DNA of 64,000 nucleotides from Verrucomicrobiota bacterium (GCA_017301995.1 JAFLEH010000015.1:62001-126000); one strand, 5' to 3'; numbered from the stretch's first letter, positions 32,970 through 42,381 are shown. The notes: generated by a model from the letters alone, not told the origin. Translations and numbers: made by a program.

Positions 32970-35180
32970 ATGTCGGCAATAATCGCAGCAATCGCTTTGG
33001 TAATCGCCTTATTGTTGGCGGTGGTGTTCGGTCCTTTGTTGGAGATGTGGGCTTGGGGGCCGGCGTTGCTTGCGCTGGCGGTCGCGTGTTTGCCTGCTGT
33101 GTGGAGTCTGGTCCGCAGAGGCGGTGATGGAACACCGGGATGGCTCGTTTGGTTAGGAATGGCGAGTGTCGGTTGGTTCGGGTGGCGGGCGTTTTCGTCA
33201 CCGGTGGCGGATTACGGCATGGCGGACGTGCTGCTCATGCTGGGGGCGGTGGGTGCGTTTGTGGTGGTAAGGGCGTTGGATGGAAATCCGCGTGCCGGAC
33301 GGGTGTTGGAATGGGGGCTGGCGATATTGGTGCTCGCGAGTGTGGTGCTGGTGGTGGTGCAGATGAAGTTTCCAGGGTTCCGGATTCAGTTTGGGAAGGT
33401 GGACAATCCGTTGCCGGGAGGCTTTTTCGGGAGTTACAGCGAGGGAGCGCATTTTCTGATCGGCTGTTCGCTGGTGACCGGAGCTCTAGCGGTATTTGGC
33501 AAGGGCGGTTGGGTTGGGCGGTCGTTGTTGGGGGTGATTGCCCTCGCCGGGATGGTGGCGGTCATTCTGATGAGGTCCCGGGGTGGCATGGTGGGTGGCG
33601 CGGTCGGGCTGGCGGTCTTCATGGTGCTGGTTCTGGTGCAGGCGAAGCGCGAGAATTGCCGTTGGTTCGCGGTTGGGGTGGTTGCCATTCCTCTGATGGG
33701 TATCGTCGCGGCCGCATTTCTCTGGTGGGGCTGGGGATTTGCTCAGGAAAGCCGTTTTGGCGAGGCGGATTACGACAAACTGATGGACAATTCGGGGCGC
33801 CTGCACGTGGCGGCGGTTGCGGTATCCTGCGTGGCACGGCATCCGTGGGTGGGAGGCGGCAGCCGCAGTTTCAGTTGGGAATGCTATCAGGAGTGGGACA
33901 TCAAGGATTATGGATACTTGGGTGGAAGACCCGATATGGTGCATAACGAGCTGCTGGAGGCGGTAACCGGATATGGCATTGTGGGAGGATTGCTATTGGT
34001 GGCATTTTTTGGCGCTGTCGCGGTCCGGGCTCTGGTCGCGCTGCTGGTGATCGATGGACCCGAGATATTGCGGGTTGGAGGAGGATGGAGAGTCGGCGGG
34101 CTGGCGGCCGCGGCCGGCATGCTGGCGCAATCGAATTTCTCGTTTTTGTTTCATCTGATGCCTTCCATGATGTTGTTGGGATGTTGCGTGGGGTTCGCGT
34201 GCCATCAGGGAGGAAGTGGAGGGACCGGAGGGCGTCGGATATTTGGGACGGTTGGAATGGGGTTGTTGGGCTCCCTGGTCATCGCGGCGGGACTCCCCGG
34301 TGGTGTGTTGGGGACGCGGGTATGCCGGGTGGTTTGGCCTGTGGCTTATGGCGAGATGGCGAAACGGTATGAGGAGGGCGTCGTCCGATTCCGTGCCGCC
34401 TGTGAAATATGGCCCCAATATGATTTGCATGTCTGGTTGGGCAAAACTTGCCAGTTGCTCGCGTTTGAAACCTCCGATTCCGAACGCGGACGCGATCTCA
34501 TGAAGGAGGCCCGTGGGAGCTACGACAAGGCGTATCGGGCGAATCCGTATGAGCCCGCGCCGGTATTGATCAATGCGAGTCTCAGCAGCTTGCTGGGCGA
34601 CGACGAGCGGGCGGAGAGGGAGTTCGATCTGGGTATTCGTTTGCAGGGCCGAATGGAGCATGTGTTCAATGGGTATCGTTCCGCTGCGGAGCACTTTCAA
34701 CGAAAGGCGAACCGTCTCTACGAGAGCGGGGATATCGGGGGTGCCGTGGCGAGCATGAAGTCGGCCGCTTTTGCCATCGACAAATCCGTCGAGTTGTGTA
34801 TGAACTGGGGGGGTGACCGGCCACGGATTGTTTCGATCCATGAGTCCCTCGGGGTGATGCTGGAGATGGCGGGCGATTCCAGAGACGCATACAAGGCCTA
34901 CGAAAGGGCGAGCGGTGTGCCGGGCGGCTTCGCCGCCCACCTCCGGGCGAGTCGCCTGTTGTACCTGGAAGCCGACCGCTTGTGGAAGTCGCGCAAGCCC
35001 GGGGAGGCGTTGTATTTGTTCGAGCGGGCTCTGGAGCGTTTCCATCGGTCCGGCTATGTTCCGGTTCCTGGCATCAGCCCCGAGCAGCGCAAGGCCTTGC
35101 TGGCCGAGATCCAGCGGAACATCGCCACGCTCAGGGCGGGAAAGGTCGAGCCGAAGGAAATCAAGCCGTTCGCGGACTGA
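32970..35180 (+). CDS. O-antigen ligase-like membrane protein with C-terminal TPR region
   Basis: The 736-aa product has about ten to twelve helices over residues 1-440, including FFGSYSEGAHFLIGCSLVTG and a long periplasmic loop (GGGSRSFSWECYQEWDIKDY then DMVHNELLEAVTGYG). The VHNELLE segment is typical of the Wzy_C/O-antigen ligase family. Residues about 450-730 are helical with spacing suggestive of tetratricopeptide repeats (YDKAYRANPYEPAPVLINAS, YLFERALERFHRSG). It starts 18 bp after the fused transferase gene and is likely in its operon. It probably polymerises or transfers the glycan in the periplasm, with the TPR part binding partners. Confidence 0.85.
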   Translation: MSAIIAAIALVIALLLAVVFGPLLEMWAWGPALLALAVACLPAVWSLVRRGGDGTPGWLVWLGMASVGWFGWRAFSSPVADYGMADVLLMLGAVGAFVVVRALDGNPRAGRVLEWGLAILVLASVVLVVVQMKFPGFRIQFGKVDNPLPGGFFGSYSEGAHFLIGCSLVTGALAVFGKGGWVGRSLLGVIALAGMVAVILMRSRGGMVGGAVGLAVFMVLVLVQAKRENCRWFAVGVVAIPLMGIVAAAFLWWGWGFAQESRFGEADYDKLMDNSGRLHVAAVAVSCVARHPWVGGGSRSFSWECYQEWDIKDYGYLGGRPDMVHNELLEAVTGYGIVGGLLLVAFFGAVAVRALVALLVIDGPEILRVGGGWRVGGLAAAAGMLAQSNFSFLFHLMPSMMLLGCCVGFACHQGGSGGTGGRRIFGTVGMGLLGSLVIAAGLPGGVLGTRVCRVVWPVAYGEMAKRYEEGVVRFRAACEIWPQYDLHVWLGKTCQLLAFETSDSERGRDLMKEARGSYDKAYRANPYEPAPVLINASLSSLLGDDERAEREFDLGIRLQGRMEHVFNGYRSAAEHFQRKANRLYESGDIGGAVASMKSAAFAIDKSVELCMNWGGDRPRIVSIHESLGVMLEMAGDSRDAYKAYERASGVPGGFAAHLRASRLLYLEADRLWKSRKPGEALYLFERALERFHRSGYVPVPGISPEQRKALLAEIQRNIATLRAGKVEPKEIKPFAD

Positions 35181-35183
35181 CCG

Positions 35184-35909
35184 CTATTTGACCTGTTCCC
35201 AGTCGATTTGCCGTTCCGCCAGGTCGGTTAGGAAGCCGCTCAGTTTCGCGTCGGCTTCGGCTTCGGGGACCGGTTTTTCGATCCATGGGATCTTTCCGTA
35301 CCACATGGACGCGGAGACGTAGGCCCAGCGCTGGTCCATGCCGCGCAGGAGCCGGTCTTTCATGTCGGCCAGGGTGCGCATGTTGTGATCGTACTCGATG
35401 CGGTCATGGCCGACGAAAAAGTAGTAGGTGACCCCGTTGAATTCTTTGTCCAGGCTGCGGTCTTCGGGGTTTGGGATTGTCTGGGTGGTTTTCAGGCGGC
35501 GGACGGAGACGGTCCTGCCGTTGGAGAGCTTTAGCGGAACGACGGTGGACGAAAGAATGGTGTGGTTTTGCGCCGGAAGGCAGCGCTCGGGGCGGTGGAT
35601 CGAGGTGTTGAGATCGCTTCCGGAAAGAACGATCGAGAGGTTGATGAGGTCGGGCGTGGGACGACCGTCCTGCTGGTATTCCCCGGGGCGGGCGCAGAGG
35701 CAATCCGCTTTGGAGAAATCGGTTTCGGGCCCGAGGATGTCAATTTCCTTTTGGGATGGCTCGGTTTTCAACAGGTGCCAGTCGTTCAAGGATTCCGGCA
35801 AGGCCATCCGGATGGCGGATTGGGCGGTGCTTCCGGCTTTCGGCAGGACGAAGACCGAGCCGAGGCCGACGGCCATGATGAGCGGGAGGGCAATGTGTGG
35901 GATCTTCAT
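35184..35909 (-). CDS. epsI: Exosortase-associated EpsI-like protein
   Basis: The 241-aa product has an N-terminal membrane anchor or signal (residues 1-25) and the EpsI family landmarks: VLSGSDLNTSIHRPERCLPA with the HxPxxCLPA motif, TVSVRRLKTTQ, and FNGVTYYFFVGHDRIEYDH. EpsI-like proteins accompany exosortases and exopolysaccharide loci; the Cys and His suggest a peptidase-like or cofactor role that is not established. Its start overlaps the exosortase stop by 4 bp (ATGA), so the two are translationally coupled. It is convergent with the ligase gene, with only 3 bp between stops. Confidence 0.85.
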   Translation of the reverse strand: MKIPHIALPLIMAVGLGSVFVLPKAGSTAQSAIRMALPESLNDWHLLKTEPSQKEIDILGPETDFSKADCLCARPGEYQQDGRPTPDLINLSIVLSGSDLNTSIHRPERCLPAQNHTILSSTVVPLKLSNGRTVSVRRLKTTQTIPNPEDRSLDKEFNGVTYYFFVGHDRIEYDHNMRTLADMKDRLLRGMDQRWAYVSASMWYGKIPWIEKPVPEAEADAKLSGFLTDLAERQIDWEQVK

Positions 35910-36898
35910 GACTTGGGCTGGAAAGGATTGGGATCGGCGGTGGTGACGACGGTCCGGCGGATCTGGCGGCGCTTTGCGGACTTCCAGGGAATGCCGCCTT
36001 CAAGCACGGAATGAAGGCAGAGCAGGAGGAACAGCGAGATCGGATAGAAAAGCGCCAGTCCTGACCAATCGTGCCAGGTTCCCCGGGCCCAATCCGGATT
36101 CCCGTACTGGGCGATGACGAAGATCGAGGTGAGGCGCAGGGCGTTGCCGAGGATCGCAAGGGGCACGGCTGCGAAAAACAGGATGGCTTTTTTCCACAGT
36201 GAGACCTTGGCCACATAGGCCCACGCGGCGGAGATCATCAGGAGCGCCATCAGGGAGCGGATTCCGCTGCAACCGCCGGCGATGCTCATCGCTTTCCAAT
36301 TTCCGTTCACCGGGACAATGTCGGTGCCTTTCACGACGGTCTCCACACCGAACAGCGCTGAGCCATAGTGTGCGAGCTGGGCGGAGAGATGCTGGAGGCC
36401 GACGGTGGCTTGCTGGAAACCCGGCAGTGGAATGGACATCCACAGGAAAAACAGCGGGAACGCGATGAGCCTTGCCGCCCGCCAACCCCACAGAAACAAC
36501 GCGGCCCCCCATAGGAGAAACGGGAGCGCGCCGATCGCAACCCGCGGCTGGAGTGTCCGATAGGCCACCACGTAGAACAGGGCGCCCAGCAGCACGACAA
36601 CCAGTCCCCATGCGGAACCTTCGGTGATCGAAGCCCTGATGGCCTTGAGTTGGTAAATGATCAGCCCGGCGATGAGAAACGGGAAAATGATTCCGTGCTC
36701 GTAGTCGGTTTCCGGGTTCCAGGCGGAGTAGAGCCAACCGAATGCCGAAGCGGTCCGCCCTCCGCCATAGCGAGGCAGCCACGCGTAGAAGAAAACCAGG
36801 ATGGCAACCGAGATTCCGATGGTTAGCCAGTGGCCGATCCCTGCCGATGCCTCGCATCCGGGGTGACGGCCTGAAGTTGGGATAGAAGATTTTTCCAT
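35906..36898 (-). CDS. xrt: Exosortase (transpeptidase of PEP-CTERM-type sorting)
   Basis: The 330-aa product has eight or more membrane helices and the exosortase catalytic set: SIAGGCSGIRSLMALLMIS (Cys), LAILGNALRLTSIF (Arg) and WHDWSGLALFYPIS (His). Earlier motifs include WNPETDYEHGIIFPFLIAGL and FPLFFLWMSIPLPGF. Exosortases cut C-terminal PEP-CTERM-type sorting signals of exported proteins and are usually linked with exopolysaccharide loci, as here. The exact subtype cannot be assigned. No protein in this window has an obvious PEP-CTERM tail, so substrates must be encoded elsewhere. The gene is divergent from the pyrophosphokinase gene. Confidence 0.93.
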   Translation of the reverse strand: MEKSSIPTSGRHPGCEASAGIGHWLTIGISVAILVFFYAWLPRYGGGRTASAFGWLYSAWNPETDYEHGIIFPFLIAGLIIYQLKAIRASITEGSAWGLVVVLLGALFYVVAYRTLQPRVAIGALPFLLWGAALFLWGWRAARLIAFPLFFLWMSIPLPGFQQATVGLQHLSAQLAHYGSALFGVETVVKGTDIVPVNGNWKAMSIAGGCSGIRSLMALLMISAAWAYVAKVSLWKKAILFFAAVPLAILGNALRLTSIFVIAQYGNPDWARGTWHDWSGLALFYPISLFLLLCLHSVLEGGIPWKSAKRRQIRRTVVTTADPNPFQPKS

Positions 36899-36996
36899 AG
36901 GTGCGTGGGCGGAAAACGCCCGATATTGGATTTGGCGGCGAGCAAAGTGTTGCCGATCCGGAGGAAACTGTCAACAATCCGTCCCCCGACCCCACC

Positions 36997-37923
36997 ATGA
37001 AACTGATCACCGGAACCGCCCACCGCGCGCTTGCAGAGCGTATTGCCGAGAATGTAGGAGAACCGCTTGCCGACGTGCATGTGACGGCGTTTCCGGATGG
37101 TGAGACCTTTGTGAAAATCAACGAGAACGTCCGCGGTGCCGACGTTTTCATCATCCAGCCGACCTGTCCGCCCACCAACCACAATCTGATGGAGCTTTTG
37201 ATCATGGTGGATGCCGCCCGGCGTGCGAGCGCGGAGCGGATTACGGCCGTGATTCCGTTTTTCGGTTATGCCCGGCAGGACCGCAAGGACCAGCCGCGGG
37301 TGCCGATCACGGCGAAACTGGTGGCCAATCTGCTCACCGCCGCCGGGGTTAGCCGGGTGCTCACCATGGATCTTCACGCGCCGCAGATCCAGGGTTTTTT
37401 CGACATTCCGGTGGATCATCTGTATGCGAAGCCGGCCCTGATCGGCTACCTTCGTGACCGCCATCCGGACGCGACGAATCTCACGGTGGTGTCGCCGGAC
37501 GTGGGTGGGGTGAAAATGGCCCGCGCCTATGCCGAGGCGCTGGGAGCCGAGTTGGCGATCGTGGCGAAACATCGGGTGAGCGCCACCCGCGTGGAGGCCA
37601 TGAACGTGATCGGTGAGGTCGAAGGACGGGATGTGGTGCTTGTTGACGACATGACCGAAACCGCCGGAACGCTCAAGGCGGCCGCCGAAATTCTCAAACG
37701 AAACGGTGCATTGAGGGTGTTCGCGGCGGTTTCGCACGCGGTTCTGGGCGATATCGGCCGTGATCGGCTCCAGAATTCCGAGATCGAGGAAATCATCACC
37801 ACCGACTCGGTACCCTACGCGACCGGACCCAAAGTGCGCGCGGTGAGCGTGGCTCCGCTGCTCGCCGAGGCGATCCGGCGCATCAGTGACGGGCAATCGG
37901 TCACCTCCCTATTTGAGGTTTGA
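36997..37923 (+). CDS. prs: Ribose-phosphate pyrophosphokinase
   Basis: The 308-aa product makes PRPP from ribose 5-phosphate and ATP for nucleotide, His and Trp synthesis. Visible motifs are FPDGETFVKINENVRGADVF, FGYARQDRKDQPRVPI with the flexible-loop Arg/Lys, LTMDLHAPQIQGFFDIPVDH and the PRPP loop VVLVDDMTETAGTL. The family normally has 310-320 residues. The ATG at 36997 gives normal length; the frame is open from 36901. The 98 bp to the divergent exosortase gene likely hold both promoters, but none is clear. Confidence 0.97.
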   Translation: MKLITGTAHRALAERIAENVGEPLADVHVTAFPDGETFVKINENVRGADVFIIQPTCPPTNHNLMELLIMVDAARRASAERITAVIPFFGYARQDRKDQPRVPITAKLVANLLTAAGVSRVLTMDLHAPQIQGFFDIPVDHLYAKPALIGYLRDRHPDATNLTVVSPDVGGVKMARAYAEALGAELAIVAKHRVSATRVEAMNVIGEVEGRDVVLVDDMTETAGTLKAAAEILKRNGALRVFAAVSHAVLGDIGRDRLQNSEIEEIITTDSVPYATGPKVRAVSVAPLLAEAIRRISDGQSVTSLFEV

Positions 37924-37966
37924 ACCGGAAAAAGCGGCCGTTCCGCTCGTTTTCAAAAACATTTTT

Positions 37967-37995
37967 TTGACAAGCGGGCTTCGGGCGGCTAAACC
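37967..37995 (+). promoter_or_regulatory. Possible sigma-70 promoter of the bL25 gene
   Basis: A perfect -35 TTGACA (37967) is followed after 17 bp by TAAACC (37990), a weak -10. It lies about 60 bp upstream of the start codon at 38056 and after a T-rich run that could end prs transcription. Confidence 0.4.
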
Positions 37996-38055
37996 GTGCG
38001 CCCCCGAGTCCGATGCCGGACGGGTACCTTCCCACTCATTCCAACGATTCCTGAT

Positions 38056-38664
38056 ATGGCCAAGAAACTATCCTTGAAAGCCGCCCTGCGGGCCCGAACC
38101 GGTTCCGGCAGGCTCAACCAAATGCGCCGCGAAGGCTGGCTGCCGTCCGTGATTTACGGACGCGGCACCGAAAACCAGAACCTCAAGGTGGACGCCAAGG
38201 CTTTTGCCGAAATGCTTGCCGGGAGCACCTCGGAAAACATCGTGGTCAACCTGGATGTGGAAGGCGCCGGCACACGTCTGGCGTTCCTCCAGGCCGTTCA
38301 TCACGACCCGCTCTCCGGCAAGGCACTGCATGCGGACTTCCTCGCGATCGACGAAAACACGCCGATCACCGCGCACGTTCCCGTCCATCTCACTGGAGAG
38401 GCCGTTGGCGTCAAGGCGGGCGGTTTGCTCGAGTTGTACCTCCACACCGTCGAAATCATCTGCCTCCCGAACGATCTGCCCGAGGCGCTGTCGTTCGACG
38501 TCACCCACCTTGGCGAAGGCGATTCCCTCCACATCGGCGAGGTGACTTTCCCCGCCGGCGTGAAACCGACTCACGGTTCCGAGGTGGTCATCGCCCACAT
38601 TGGCAAACAGGGGTCCGGTGAAGAAGCCGCCGCCGCGTCGGCTGCCGCCCCCGCCGCTCCCTGA
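38056..38664 (+). CDS. rplY: 50S ribosomal protein bL25, long (CTC/TL5) form
   Basis: The 202-aa product is the two-domain bL25: the N-terminal 5S-rRNA-binding domain (ARTGSGRLNQMRREGWLPSV, VIYGRG, HHDPLSGKALHADFLAID) and the C-terminal TL5 domain (VHLTGEAVGVKAGGLLELYL, EIICLPNDLPEALSFDV). An Ala-rich tail ends the protein. It binds 5S rRNA in the large subunit. prs-rplY adjacency is common in bacteria. The ATG at 38056 is supported by the conserved start MAKKLSLKA; the frame is open from 37996. An intrinsic terminator follows at 38696. Confidence 0.97.
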   Translation: MAKKLSLKAALRARTGSGRLNQMRREGWLPSVIYGRGTENQNLKVDAKAFAEMLAGSTSENIVVNLDVEGAGTRLAFLQAVHHDPLSGKALHADFLAIDENTPITAHVPVHLTGEAVGVKAGGLLELYLHTVEIICLPNDLPEALSFDVTHLGEGDSLHIGEVTFPAGVKPTHGSEVVIAHIGKQGSGEEAAAASAAAPAAP

Positions 38665-38695
38665 GGCACCCCGTTTTCCGTTTTCCGGATTCATT

Positions 38696-38729
38696 CACCC
38701 GGGCCGTTCGCGGTCCGGGTGTTTTTTTT
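38696..38729 (+). terminator. Intrinsic terminator after bL25 gene
   Basis: A GC-rich stem (CACCCGGGCCG / CGGTCCGGGTG, one mismatch) with a TTCG tetraloop is followed by eight T. It lies about 30 bp after the bL25 stop and separates prs-rplY from the next gene. This is the best terminator in the window. Confidence 0.92.
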
Positions 38730-38794
38730 GTCTTCGTTCTTGTCAGCCCATGTCTTGGCGGTTTAACTGCGCGCCCACCGACCATTTCCCTACC

Positions 38795-39295
38795 GTGAAA
38801 GCCCACGAAATTTACGCCGCCGTAGATCCCGCCATTGTCACACAGATGCTCGATTGGTTCCGTGCCAACGACCGCAACGTGTACAAGAGCGCCGTTGCCA
38901 CGCTCGCCTCGAACCGCAAGCTGCGCCCGGTGTTCATCCAGCAGAAAACCATGCCGGACCAATACGCGTGGATCCACAAAACGCTCAAACTCAACGCGTG
39001 CGACACCATCGGCGAACATCTCCTCCAGGCGTTCCTCATGGCCGGACAGCAATCGCTGCTGGCGATGTTCTGCGACGGCATGGGCATTCCCCACGACGGC
39101 AAGGGCTCGGTCGTTGGCGACCTGCCGAAGAAACTGGATGCCGACCGCCTGAACGAAACCATCGACCGCCTGATCGGGCTGTTCGATCCCAAACTGCTTA
39201 CGGTTTACCTGCATTGCTTCAACAACCAGGTGCCGGACGGGTGGTCGGAACTGAGCGAAAAGCTGGCGTCCGATTCCCGGCTCACGCTGGCGTGA
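38795..39295 (+). CDS. Conserved protein of unknown function
   Basis: The 166-aa product begins VKAHEIYAAVDPAIVTQML and is helical throughout, with HKTLKLNACDTIGEHLLQAF and LLAMFCDGMGIPHDGKGSVV. It reads like a conserved soluble protein of this phylum, but I know no function. GTG at 38795 is preferred because homology-like sequence starts there; ATG at 38750 would add 15 residues and lies just after the terminator. Soluble, no signal peptide. It sits between bL25 and miaB on the same strand. Confidence 0.75.
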   Translation: MKAHEIYAAVDPAIVTQMLDWFRANDRNVYKSAVATLASNRKLRPVFIQQKTMPDQYAWIHKTLKLNACDTIGEHLLQAFLMAGQQSLLAMFCDGMGIPHDGKGSVVGDLPKKLDADRLNETIDRLIGLFDPKLLTVYLHCFNNQVPDGWSELSEKLASDSRLTLA

Positions 39296-39400
39296 TCCGC
39301 GCCACTCTCATTTTCCGGCCCGTGGGTGTCTAACGCACTCATCCGGCGCTTGAATTCCCGGATTCCGCGGGCATGGTTCCGCCTCCTTCCGAATTGAGCC

Positions 39401-40771
39401 ATGCCCAAAGTACACGTCAGAACCTACGGATGCCAGATGAACGAGCGCGACTCCGAACAGGTCGTGCGGATGTTCTTGGAGGGCGGCTACACCGTGACCG
39501 CCGACGAAAGCGAGGCGGACGCGATCCTGATCAACACCTGTTCGGTCCGCGACCAGGCCGAGCAGAAGGCGCTCGGGAAAATGGGCATGCTGGGCGCGCG
39601 CAACCGCCATCGGCCGCATGTGGTGTTAGGTTTCATGGGCTGCATGGCCCAATCGCGCGGCGAAGAGCTTTTTTCCAGAATTCCGCGGCTCGACGTGGTG
39701 GTGGGCACGCAGAAATACCACCGGGTGTTCGAATATGTGGACACGATCCTGCGGCGGCGTCTGGAGGCCCGGATGGATGATCCCGCACTCGCGCTCAAGG
39801 GCGGTACGGTGTGCGACATCGCGGAGGAGGAAGGTTCGCAAAACACCATCCGCGACCACCTGCCGAAGGAGCGCCAGGCCACCGCGTTCGTCTCGATCAT
39901 GCAGGGCTGCAACATGCGCTGCTCGTTCTGTATCGTGCCGGACACCCGCGGCAAGGAGCGCGGCCGGCCGATAGGCGAGATCGTCGAGGAGGTCCGCCGC
40001 CTGGCCGACGGGGGTGTCAGGGAAGTGACTTTGCTAGGCCAGATCGTCAACCTGTATGGGCGCACCGAGTTTCCGCGGGTGGATGGGAAATCGCCGTTTG
40101 TCAGACTGTTGGAAGCGGTTCACGAAGTGCCGGGCATCGAGCGGATCCGGTTCACCTCGCCGCACCCGATCGGTTACCGCGAGGATCTGGTTAGGGCGTT
40201 CACCTATCTGCCGAAACTGTGCTCGCACATCCATTTTCCGATGCAGAGCGGCTCCGACCGGATCCTTCAGGCGATGCGGCGGCCCTACAAAACCGAAAAG
40301 TTTGTCTCCATCTGTGAGGCGATGGCCGCCGCGCGGCCCGATCTGGCGATCACCACCGACATCATTGTCGGATTTCCGGGGGAAACCGAGGAGGATTTCT
40401 TGGATACGATGGCTGTGGTTGAGCGCTTGCGGTTCGACAACGCGTTCGTGTTCCGCTACTCACAGCGCCGCAACACGCCCGCCGCCGAAATGGACGGACA
40501 GTTGCCGGAAACGGAAAAGGAGGAACGCAACCAACGGTTGTTAGCCGTGGTCAACCGGATCGCGGTGGAAAAGAACCGGGCGCTGGTCGGCACGGTCCAG
40601 CGGGTGCTTTGCGAGGGGACCTCCAAGACCAATGCCGCGCGTCTGACCGGCCGGACGTCCCAGAACAAGATCACCATTTTCGAGGGCGACGCGGGCCGGA
40701 TGACCGGGGAGTTGGTGGACATTGCCATCGCCGAGACCACCGGCTTCTCGCTCTACGGCGCGGTGGTGTGA
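39401..40771 (+). CDS. miaB: tRNA-2-methylthio-N6-dimethylallyladenosine synthase
   Basis: The 456-aa radical SAM methylthiotransferase modifies i6A37 of tRNAs. The N-terminal UPF0004 domain has three cluster cysteines: TYGCQMNERDSEQ (Cys11), INTCSVRDQAEQKALG and GFMGCMAQ. The radical SAM triad is in SIMQGCNMRCSFCIVPDTRG, and the C-terminal TRAM domain follows (RVLCEGTSKTNAARLTGRT). The motif usually read VTLLGQNVNSY is VTLLGQIVNLYG here; this may be a lineage variant. Its last 19 bases overlap the 3' end of the antiporter gene on the opposite strand. Confidence 0.96.
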   Translation: MPKVHVRTYGCQMNERDSEQVVRMFLEGGYTVTADESEADAILINTCSVRDQAEQKALGKMGMLGARNRHRPHVVLGFMGCMAQSRGEELFSRIPRLDVVVGTQKYHRVFEYVDTILRRRLEARMDDPALALKGGTVCDIAEEEGSQNTIRDHLPKERQATAFVSIMQGCNMRCSFCIVPDTRGKERGRPIGEIVEEVRRLADGGVREVTLLGQIVNLYGRTEFPRVDGKSPFVRLLEAVHEVPGIERIRFTSPHPIGYREDLVRAFTYLPKLCSHIHFPMQSGSDRILQAMRRPYKTEKFVSICEAMAAARPDLAITTDIIVGFPGETEEDFLDTMAVVERLRFDNAFVFRYSQRRNTPAAEMDGQLPETEKEERNQRLLAVVNRIAVEKNRALVGTVQRVLCEGTSKTNAARLTGRTSQNKITIFEGDAGRMTGELVDIAIAETTGFSLYGAVV

Positions 40772-42381
40772 TCGATGCGCTCCTCCGCGGGCTGCGGGGG
40801 TTCCGGTTTGGCCGGTATTCCGGGCAGCAGCATCAGGCACAGATAGACCACAAGCGTGGGCACCAGCGCGCCCAGCGCGAGCCGCAGCGGGGAAATGCCG
40901 TCTTTGAAAAATTTCCCCAACAAACTCTGCCCCGCCGGATTCGGCGCGTTCGCAATCACGGTTAGGCCGCCGCCCGCCACCGCGCCGGCCACCACCGCGT
41001 ATTTCGCCTCGGGGCTGATTCCGGCCACCTGCGACGCCAGATAGGTGATCGCGGCGTTGTCGTTGAAGGCGGTTAGGACCGTGGCGCCGAACATCAGGGT
41101 TTTGTCATGCAGCCCGAGGATCACCGGCTCGATCCACCATGCCTGGCAGCCGCCGTGGACCACCAGCCCCGCGAGGAAGAACCCGACCAGCATCGGCCCG
41201 CGCAGGGCGATGGTGTTCTGGTGGTGCAGCGTGGCCATCACGAAGGCCATGAAAAACAGGAAACCGCCGATGAACAGCACCGGATAGTGGGTGGCATACA
41301 CCGTCCAACCGAGAAACGCGAGATGGGTCGCCGTGACCCACCAGGGCACGGGAGTTTCCCGGTCCTCCCAGTTTCCGGGACCGGCGGAGGCCGTCCGGTT
41401 TGCCAGTGGCGCGGAAAGCGACGCGAGATCCTTGCGGAAAACCAGCCAGTAGCCCGCGCTCGCCAAGCCGATCCCGATGAGCGATTTCCATCCGAACTGG
41501 GCCATCATGAACGGCGTGTCCCAGCCCCATTTTCCGGCCACCATCAGCACCGGCGGCGCTGCAAAGCTGGTTAGAGTGCCGCCTACCGAGATGTTGACGA
41601 ACAACAGCCCGAGCGTGGCGTAGGCCAGCCGTGGCGAGGGATGGCAGGCGTAAAACCGCTTTCCCAGCAACAATGCGCCGATCGTCATCGCGGCCGGCTC
41701 GGTGATGAACGAACCGAGCACCGGTGCCACGGTTAGAACACTGAGCCACCACGCGGCCGGGCTGCCTTTCCCCAAGCCGGCTGCCAGCGACAGCACCCAT
41801 TCCGCGAACCGCAGCACTGGCCTGCTGGCGGCGATCGCCATGATCACCACGACGAACAACGGCTCGGTGAACTGGCAGTCCTGGCCGACATACATTTTGA
41901 AATCCGTCCAACTGTAATAGTGCGTGGCGGCGGCCACCAGCGCGATCATCCACAGCCCGAACACCGCCTCCACCTCGCCGAGGAAATGAAACAGGGTGCC
42001 CAAGAAAGAGACTTCCGGCACAGCATCCGGGTGCTCGTCATCCGGAGCCTCCCGGGATTTCAGCTCTTCCTGATGCAAATGCTCGAAGCGATGGGCCAGG
42101 CGGGTAAACCAACCGCAGGCGAACGTGTGAATAATGGCGAGCACGAAAATCACCGTGGCCGCCACGTTGAACGGTTCCGCCGCCGCCCGGGCCTTGATCA
42201 CCTCCCATGCGCCGCCATCCACCGCCGGATAGGTCGGCAACGGACGCGGGAACGCGGCGTACTGGCTCATCCCGCCGCCCAAATCCGGATAGGCCGGATC
42301 CGGATGGTGCGCCGCTGCCATCGCCGATTGGAAAAACAGCGGGAGCAGACAAATCATCAATACTGGGAAAAACCGGGCCAT
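40753..42381 (-). CDS. Putative Na+/H+ antiporter (DUF1504/Na_H_antiport_3 family)
   Basis: The 542-aa product starts with a signal-like segment (residues 1-23), then at least ten membrane helices. Recognisable stretches are PLFVVVIMAIAASRPVLRF, PVLGSFITEPAAMTIGALLL, LLFVNISVGGTLTSFAAPPV and TVLTAFNDNAAITYLASQVA. The last, with polar residues inside a helix, resembles the NhaD-type ion-binding region. This family is annotated as putative Na+/H+ antiporter from sequence only. The charged loop with several His (HRFEHLHQEELKS) lies after helix 2. It is convergent with miaB, overlapping it by 19 bp. Confidence 0.88.
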   Translation of the reverse strand: MARFFPVLMICLLPLFFQSAMAAAHHPDPAYPDLGGGMSQYAAFPRPLPTYPAVDGGAWEVIKARAAAEPFNVAATVIFVLAIIHTFACGWFTRLAHRFEHLHQEELKSREAPDDEHPDAVPEVSFLGTLFHFLGEVEAVFGLWMIALVAAATHYYSWTDFKMYVGQDCQFTEPLFVVVIMAIAASRPVLRFAEWVLSLAAGLGKGSPAAWWLSVLTVAPVLGSFITEPAAMTIGALLLGKRFYACHPSPRLAYATLGLLFVNISVGGTLTSFAAPPVLMVAGKWGWDTPFMMAQFGWKSLIGIGLASAGYWLVFRKDLASLSAPLANRTASAGPGNWEDRETPVPWWVTATHLAFLGWTVYATHYPVLFIGGFLFFMAFVMATLHHQNTIALRGPMLVGFFLAGLVVHGGCQAWWIEPVILGLHDKTLMFGATVLTAFNDNAAITYLASQVAGISPEAKYAVVAGAVAGGGLTVIANAPNPAGQSLLGKFFKDGISPLRLALGALVPTLVVYLCLMLLPGIPAKPEPPQPAEERIDHTTAP

